A stretch of DNA of 9,750 nucleotides from Thermoplasmata archaeon (GTDB lineage Archaea; Thermoplasmatota; DAOVMN01). This document shows, in pieces, positions 5,566 through 9,750 of the stretch. The stretch lies in assembly GCA_030630685.1 (NCBI GenBank), contig DAOVMN010000053.1, forward strand, positions 1 through 9,750, written 5' to 3'. The notes beneath the pieces were generated by a model. It was not told where the DNA came from. It searched no databases and saw only the letters and a list, made by a program, of their open reading frames with translations. The translations under genes were made by a program, and so were the position numbers. Each line of letters opens with the position of its first letter. Positions within the stretch are counted from its first letter, which is position 1.

Positions 5566-6597
5566 ATGAAAAATTTACCAAAAGTGAATGAAAATTTTGA
5601 GGAACTGTACAGGATGCTCATCGGGCAGATTAAATCAAAACTGCTGCTGACGGGCATCGAACTGAAGGTGTTCAATCAGTTGTCTGAGGCAAAATCGGCT
5701 GAGGCTGTGGCAGAGGCAATCGGCAGCCATCCTGAGAACACGAGGTTGTTCTTGGACGGTTTAGCGGCGAGCGACCTGATTACGAAAAAGAACGGTCTTT
5801 ACCGGAACTCCCCCACAGTGCAGGAATTTCTCGTGGAGGGTAGTCCGACCTACCTGGGACAGATGTTCACCCTTCAGTCTCAGATGTGGTGTGCCGCCCT
5901 CAACGATTTGCCCGGGCTGGTAAAAGAAGGTCCTCCCCCTCCATCACCGGAAGCGGATATGGGCTCCGAGGAGATGTGGACGCAGTTTGCAACTTTCATG
6001 GTCAACTACGAGCGGGCTGGTGCGGCACAGCAGGCGGTCGAACTCGTCTCGGAACTGCCGGAGTTTTCATCGTTCGGGAAGATGCTCGACCTGGGCGGCG
6101 GTCCCGGGCTCGTCGGGATTGCTATCGTAGCTGCGCATCCAACAATGAAGGGTGTTGTCTTTGACCGCCCGGCAATCGTTAAGATAGCCGAGAGTTCTAT
6201 CAAAGAGTATGGGTTGGAGGGGCGGACGGAGGTTCTGGGAGGTGACTATTTACAGGATCCAATCGGCGAGGGCTACGACCTGATCTGGACAAGCAACACG
6301 CTAAACTTTGCAAGAGGCGACTTAGACTCGCTTATGAAGAAAATCTACGATGCCCTCAATCCCGGCGGTGTGTTTATCAGTTTCTGCGAGGGGCTGACCC
6401 ATGAGCGAACGAAGACTGACTTCATTGTTTTGTCCATGATGTCCATTGCGCTGATGGGACAGGACATGTGCTTCGATCAAGGCGAAATCGCGGATTCCAT
6501 GCTTCGGGTCGGGTTTAAATCCGTCCGTTCACGCACGCTAGATGCACCGTGGGGTGCGGCGGACCTCGACATCGGAAGGAAGGCAGGGAAATTTTAA
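5566..6597 (+). CDS. SAM-dependent methyltransferase, O-methyltransferase (ASMT-like) fold
   Basis: A 343-residue protein of the class with an N-terminal winged-helix dimerisation domain and a C-terminal Rossmann methyltransferase domain. The N-terminal part (about 10-105) includes TRLFLDGLAASDLITKKNG-type helix-wing sequence. SAM-binding motif I is DLGGGPG (175-181); an acidic residue after strand 2 lies in VFDRP (Asp200); the post-strand 4 motif is SNTLNF (243-248); LNPGGVFISF follows. Classical O-methyltransferases have NxLHxW here with His as the base. This protein has Asn247 in its place, so the reaction may not be simple O-methylation. The start at 5566 has GGAGG at 5554-5558, seven bases upstream; the in-frame ATG at 5536 has no comparable site. 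It is the first gene behind the tandem DtxR-like operators and lies 13 bases before an RND-type gene. The substrate is unknown; a metallophore, cofactor or lipid are possibilities only. Confidence 0.9.
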   Translation: MKNLPKVNENFEELYRMLIGQIKSKLLLTGIELKVFNQLSEAKSAEAVAEAIGSHPENTRLFLDGLAASDLITKKNGLYRNSPTVQEFLVEGSPTYLGQMFTLQSQMWCAALNDLPGLVKEGPPPPSPEADMGSEEMWTQFATFMVNYERAGAAQQAVELVSELPEFSSFGKMLDLGGGPGLVGIAIVAAHPTMKGVVFDRPAIVKIAESSIKEYGLEGRTEVLGGDYLQDPIGEGYDLIWTSNTLNFARGDLDSLMKKIYDALNPGGVFISFCEGLTHERTKTDFIVLSMMSIALMGQDMCFDQGEIADSMLRVGFKSVRSRTLDAPWGAADLDIGRKAGKF

Positions 6598-6610
6598 ATG
6601 AGGAACAAAA

Positions 6611-7819
6611 ATGAGAGAAGCAACCCGTGCTGCAGAAAATACCTCAATCTACGAACGCCTGACCGTCTCCATGGGAAAGCTGGTCACATCCCACCCCGGG
6701 AAGATCATTTTGACATTTTTACTGGTTACGGCTTTGATAATAGTCCCTCTCAAAAACCTCGACACATCGACTCGAATGTCTGATTTTTCCCCGGAAAGCG
6801 AGTTCCTCGATACGGATGACACGATACGCGAAGAGTTCAATACGACCCGTACCATTCTCAACATTCTGAAGGCAGAATCCGGTAATGTTCTGGACAGGGA
6901 GGGACTTCTGGTTCTCAAAGGGATAGAGAATTCAATCATGTCCTCGGAAAAACTAAGGCCCTTCCTTATAGATTATGACACGGCGGTTCTGACCATAGCC
7001 CGACCCATCGAGATGATGCTCCTCAGCCAATCCAACGGGACATACGGGATCGCCGATGCCCCCGAGCCTGTTCTCCAGATGGTAATTTTCCAGGTTTTGA
7101 AAGACGAGAAATCATCGGGACTGGTCTCCGAAGGTGAAGGCACTGAAAGGGAGTATGCCGTGGTTCTGGTATATTTGAACTATAATATGCTCGAACCCGA
7201 TGATGAGACCGTCGAGATAGAGCTATTGAATGTCATTGATGATTCTGTTCCCGAAGGCTACAGTCTTACATCCTTTTCCGCAATTAGCCATACCATGAAA
7301 GAAGATACGCAGGAGAGCCTCAGAATCCTCCTCCCCATAGCTGCTGCCCTTGTGCTTCTTGTCCTGATCGTATCCCTCAAGAGACTCATCGATGTTGTGA
7401 TAGCAGTTATGGGTATTATCAGCTCGATAATTATTTCATTGGGGTTATTCTCACTTTTCGACCTTCGGTTCAGCCAGATGACATTCTTCGCACCGATCCT
7501 TTTTATGGTTCTTGCCATTGATTACGCTATACATATCATCCGTAGATATGACGAGAATATGGAGGATGGATTCAACCCCTCCCGATCGATGCACAATGCC
7601 ATTCGCTTCATGGGGATATCGATACTTTTATCCGCCCTCACAACGATCCTGGCTTTCGCGTCCAATGGATTCTCCAGGATACCCGCCGTATCTGCTTTTG
7701 GCATCTTCCTGGCAATAGGAATCGGTGTATCCTTTTTTGTGATGATATTTTTTGTTCCTTCCCTGGAACGAGAGTTCCATAAAGAAATGTCTTTGAAAAC
7801 TCCTAATCCCCTTTTGTAG
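6611..7819 (+). CDS. Half-size RND/MMPL-type transporter (first half)
   Basis: A 402-residue protein with the layout of one half of an RND-superfamily pump (MMPL/HAE3-like): one helix (about 31-47), an extracytoplasmic loop of about 190 residues, then five helices (about 243-260, 265-287, 294-313, 331-352, 357-385). The fourth helix carries AIDYAIHIIRRY with Asp304, the position used for proton coupling in related MMPL and SecDF proteins. The start at 6611 has GAGGA at 6600-6604 six bases ahead and follows the methyltransferase stop by 13 bases, so the two are co-transcribed. Full RND proteins have two such halves; this one ends at a TAG and the second half is the next gene, in the same reading frame. 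Half-size archaeal RND proteins are known to exist and would assemble as dimers. Substrate unknown: lipids, hydrophobic compounds and metallophores are carried by various relatives. Confidence 0.88.
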   Translation: MREATRAAENTSIYERLTVSMGKLVTSHPGKIILTFLLVTALIIVPLKNLDTSTRMSDFSPESEFLDTDDTIREEFNTTRTILNILKAESGNVLDREGLLVLKGIENSIMSSEKLRPFLIDYDTAVLTIARPIEMMLLSQSNGTYGIADAPEPVLQMVIFQVLKDEKSSGLVSEGEGTEREYAVVLVYLNYNMLEPDDETVEIELLNVIDDSVPEGYSLTSFSAISHTMKEDTQESLRILLPIAAALVLLVLIVSLKRLIDVVIAVMGIISSIIISLGLFSLFDLRFSQMTFFAPILFMVLAIDYAIHIIRRYDENMEDGFNPSRSMHNAIRFMGISILLSALTTILAFASNGFSRIPAVSAFGIFLAIGIGVSFFVMIFFVPSLEREFHKEMSLKTPNPLL

Positions 7820-7823
7820 CCTT

Positions 7824-7865
7824 GATTGTAGAGATTTAAGGGAAATATTTATTGTGTCTACAATC
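7824..7865. repeat. 9-bp perfect inverted repeat around a TATA-like sequence
   Basis: GATTGTAGA at 7824-7832 and TCTACAATC at 7857-7865 are perfect reverse complements separated by 24 A/T-rich bases that include AAATATTTATT. It lies just after the stop of the first RND half. It could be an operator around an internal promoter for the second half, or an RNA hairpin; nothing here decides between these. Confidence 0.5.
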
Positions 7866-7960
7866 TAATTTTCCTGAAAAACTTCAGTTATAATGCGGGA
7901 AGTACAAAGCTGATAACTGTAATAAAATTTTCGAGGAAAATGAAGGAAGAAGGAGATATT

Positions 7961-9469
7961 GTGACCACAAAATGTAGTTTGAGATTGCCCATTTTCCTTT
8001 ATAGCATTGGAAAGTACGCATTTTTTCATGCGGAACTCCCGCTGGAACTTGTTTATGCCGGGTTTTTCATGAAAGATTCCAGGAATAAAAATGCAAAAAA
8101 GGATACAAACACAAAGATAAATACAAACACAAAAAATAGTGTAGAAAGGAACGTGTTGGATTCACAAAATAAAGAAGAACAGAACTTGTCGGATAGTTCA
8201 AATAAGGGAAATACCTTGGGTAAATCAGATAAAAGAAATAAAAATGCACGAATGAACCGGGTTAAAGCACTCTATGGGAAATCAATCTCCTCTCTTGCAC
8301 GTTTTTCCTATTCGAATCCCGTGCTTGTCATTATCATCGCACTATCTCTCTGGGGGAGCGGCATCTACCTTTCCATGTTTATCGAGAGAGACATGTCTCC
8401 CGAGGATGCGATGGCGGAAGATTCCTCGGTGGTGCAAACTGTAACCATTATCAATGAAGAATTCCCACGGGTTGGAATGGAGACTGCTTATGTTGTAATA
8501 GAAGCTGATATTTGCAATCCCGATCTTCTTGCGGCTGTAAACGAGTCTATTGCGAACATGTACGATGATGACCACATTGCCATGTCTGACCAGGGACCAA
8601 AAGTTCTCTCGATACTTCCTTATGTCCGGATGATAACCAGGGCTCGGGATAATGGTTCGGGGGCTGTGGACGCCAATGGGGACGGCATCCCGGACACCAG
8701 GGAGAATCTGACCCTTGCCCTGAACCAGCTCTACGAGAACGGAATAGACGGGGTGATAACACCAGGGAAGATCAGGTCACTATTGAGCCGGGGTAGTTCG
8801 CAGGAGCCTTTCGATGGGCTTCTTCTTGTCCTTGAAACAAATCACACCCAGGGAAACCGTGGTGGGAAGCTTCTGGATGAACTCCATGAGGATATGAAAC
8901 CAGTAAAGAATATGGATGGCACAGAGATAGGATATGCGGGCTTTTCCTTCGAAAGGTACGAAATGATAACAGAGATGACAGGCGGGATGATAATTTCTAC
9001 TATTGTCTCGATCATCCTGGGCACTTTTTTTGTGATGCTACTTTTCAAATCGGTACGATTCGGATTCATAACAGCTTTACCCATTATCTTTGTGACAGGG
9101 TGGGTAATGCTCAGCATGTATTTCCTTGGATTCAAGCTTAACATGGTAACGGTGACCATCACGACAATGACCATAGGCATAGGCATCGATTATGCCATCC
9201 ACATTGTAGAGCGGTATCGACATGAAAGGAGTAAGGGCTTGGCTATGGCACAGTCCATGGACAGATCCATAGAGACCACTGGACTTTCTCTCTTTGCCGC
9301 GGGGGCTACCACGTTCTCCGGATTCTTCGTTATTTCCTTTAGCAAGATCGGCACATTTCATACCTTCGGGGTTCTGGCATCCATTATGGTCGTATTCGCA
9401 CTCATAAGTACATTTATGGTACTTCCTGCTATTATCGCGATCTCCGAGAAGATTGGAAAGAAAAACTAA
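7961..9469 (+). CDS. Half-size RND/MMPL-type transporter (second half) with N-terminal extension
   Basis: With the GTG start at 7961 the protein has 502 residues. From about residue 98 (ATG 8252) it matches the first half in length and layout: one helix (about 115-135), a loop of about 200 residues, and five helices at the C-terminus. The fourth helix has GIGIDYAIHIVERY with Asp410. The loop contains a perfect EF-hand-type sequence, DANGDGIPDTRE (237-248). The first 97 residues are extra: a hydrophobic stretch (about 6-36), then a low-complexity Lys/Asn/Thr/Ser linker in AT-rich DNA unlike its neighbours. GTG 7961 has AGGAG (7951-7955) five bases upstream; ATG 7940 has a poorly spaced GAGG; ATG 8069 and ATG 8252 are in frame but have no clear Shine-Dalgarno. 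It probably pairs with the first half to give a 12-helix pump. Confidence 0.85.
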   Translation: MTTKCSLRLPIFLYSIGKYAFFHAELPLELVYAGFFMKDSRNKNAKKDTNTKINTNTKNSVERNVLDSQNKEEQNLSDSSNKGNTLGKSDKRNKNARMNRVKALYGKSISSLARFSYSNPVLVIIIALSLWGSGIYLSMFIERDMSPEDAMAEDSSVVQTVTIINEEFPRVGMETAYVVIEADICNPDLLAAVNESIANMYDDDHIAMSDQGPKVLSILPYVRMITRARDNGSGAVDANGDGIPDTRENLTLALNQLYENGIDGVITPGKIRSLLSRGSSQEPFDGLLLVLETNHTQGNRGGKLLDELHEDMKPVKNMDGTEIGYAGFSFERYEMITEMTGGMIISTIVSIILGTFFVMLLFKSVRFGFITALPIIFVTGWVMLSMYFLGFKLNMVTVTITTMTIGIGIDYAIHIVERYRHERSKGLAMAQSMDRSIETTGLSLFAAGATTFSGFFVISFSKIGTFHTFGVLASIMVVFALISTFMVLPAIIAISEKIGKKN

Positions 9470-9493
9470 AAGATTCGAAAGGATGACTAAAAA

Positions 9494-9622
9494 ATGACGA
9501 AAAAACTTATGGCATTGATCGCAATTGCAATAATCAGAACATTCTCCGTGCTCGGCGTCACAGCCAGCATGGACGATGGCACAGACGAGGACAGGGTGCA
9601 TTCCCATTTTATGGATAATTGA
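9494..9622 (+). CDS. Tiny signal-peptide ORF, possibly the remnant of a secreted protein
   Basis: A 42-residue frame beginning MTKKLMALIAIAII and ending at a TGA. The first 25 residues look like a Sec signal peptide (basic start, hydrophobic core, VTAS cleavage-like site), although an Arg at position 15 interrupts the core. Only 17 acidic/polar residues follow (MDDGTDEDRVHSHFMDN). AGGATG at 9480-9485 lies eight bases upstream, and the frame begins 24 bases after the second RND half. It may be a real small secreted peptide or the 5' stump of a larger secreted protein gene, whose remainder was lost next to the repeat that follows. Confidence 0.4.
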   Translation: MTKKLMALIAIAIIRTFSVLGVTASMDDGTDEDRVHSHFMDN

Positions 9623-9690
9623 GAATCTCATTAACAACCGGGACTTTGTGATGAGAATGGAATTCTAACTGCCTGACGGTCTGGATTGTA

Positions 9691-9750
9691 GAACGCGGAT
9701 GACGCGGATCACACGGATAAACACGGATCAATGAAAAATCCGCGGGAATC
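9691..9750. repeat. GCGGAT/ACGGAT palindromic repeat element, cut by the window end
   Basis: From 9691 the motif [AC]CGGAT (ACGCGGAT, ACGCGGAT, ACACGGAT, ACACGGAT) recurs four times with a step of about 10 bases. It is followed by AAAAATCCGCGGGAATC, the start of a complementary arm. This resembles the degenerate ACGCGGAT/ATCCGCGT palindromes scattered between genes in many environmental prokaryotic genomes. The right arm continues past the window, so length and boundaries are unknown. Confidence 0.65.

Noticed and set aside
7817..7819. TAG between the RND halves as a pyrrolysine or readthrough codon
   Set aside because: It is followed in frame by TGA and another TAG within 12 bases, so a single recoding event would not produce a fused protein.

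Overview
The window looks archaeal. Each well-defined gene start has a TATA-like box (TTTTTATATG, CTTAAATATC, CTTTTATATC) about 25-30 bases before a plausible transcription start, with no bacterial -35/-10 pair. Shine-Dalgarno sites are of the GGAGG/GAGGTG type, and the proteins fit (short FeoA, split RND/MMPL-type transporter halves, 11-residue-repeat protein). A euryarchaeal or Thermoplasmatota-like host is the best guess. This is inference from style and gene content; no marker gene is present.

Layout. (1) 1-490, minus strand: the 5' part of a repeat protein with an N-terminal Cys/His metal-binding motif followed by 11-residue pentapeptide-like repeats, running off the left edge. (2) 671-1051, plus strand: a divergent small three-helix membrane protein. 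(3) 1052-1416: an intergenic stretch holding a family of degenerate ATTCGTG repeats, including a 41-bp direct repeat. (4) 1417-5335: an iron operon, feoA-feoA-feoB, then a multi-helix membrane protein and a membrane-anchored His-rich extracytoplasmic protein. (5) 5405-9469: a second unit with a SAM-dependent methyltransferase of the O-methyltransferase type and two half-size RND/MMPL membrane proteins. (6) 9494-9622: a tiny signal-peptide ORF. (7) 9691-9750: the start of a palindromic GCGGAT/ACGGAT repeat, cut by the window end.

Regulatory link. The feo promoter and the methyltransferase promoter each carry a 14-bp palindrome, TTAGG-N4-CCTAA, matching the core of the DtxR/IdeR operator. Each has a second, more degenerate copy exactly 19 bp downstream. 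Both operators lie just downstream of the TATA box, where a metal-loaded repressor would block initiation. The two units therefore look like one metal (probably iron) regulon: one for ferrous iron uptake, the other a methyltransferase with an RND-type pump.

Most interesting points: the shared tandem operators; a roughly 104-residue acidic insertion with GxGxFxG repeats inside the FeoB membrane domain; the His-rich companion protein at the end of the feo operon; a methyltransferase lacking the usual catalytic His; and two RND halves lying in the same reading frame, separated by a cluster of three stop codons and an AT-rich linker. What the methyltransferase/RND unit makes or moves cannot be read from the sequence.
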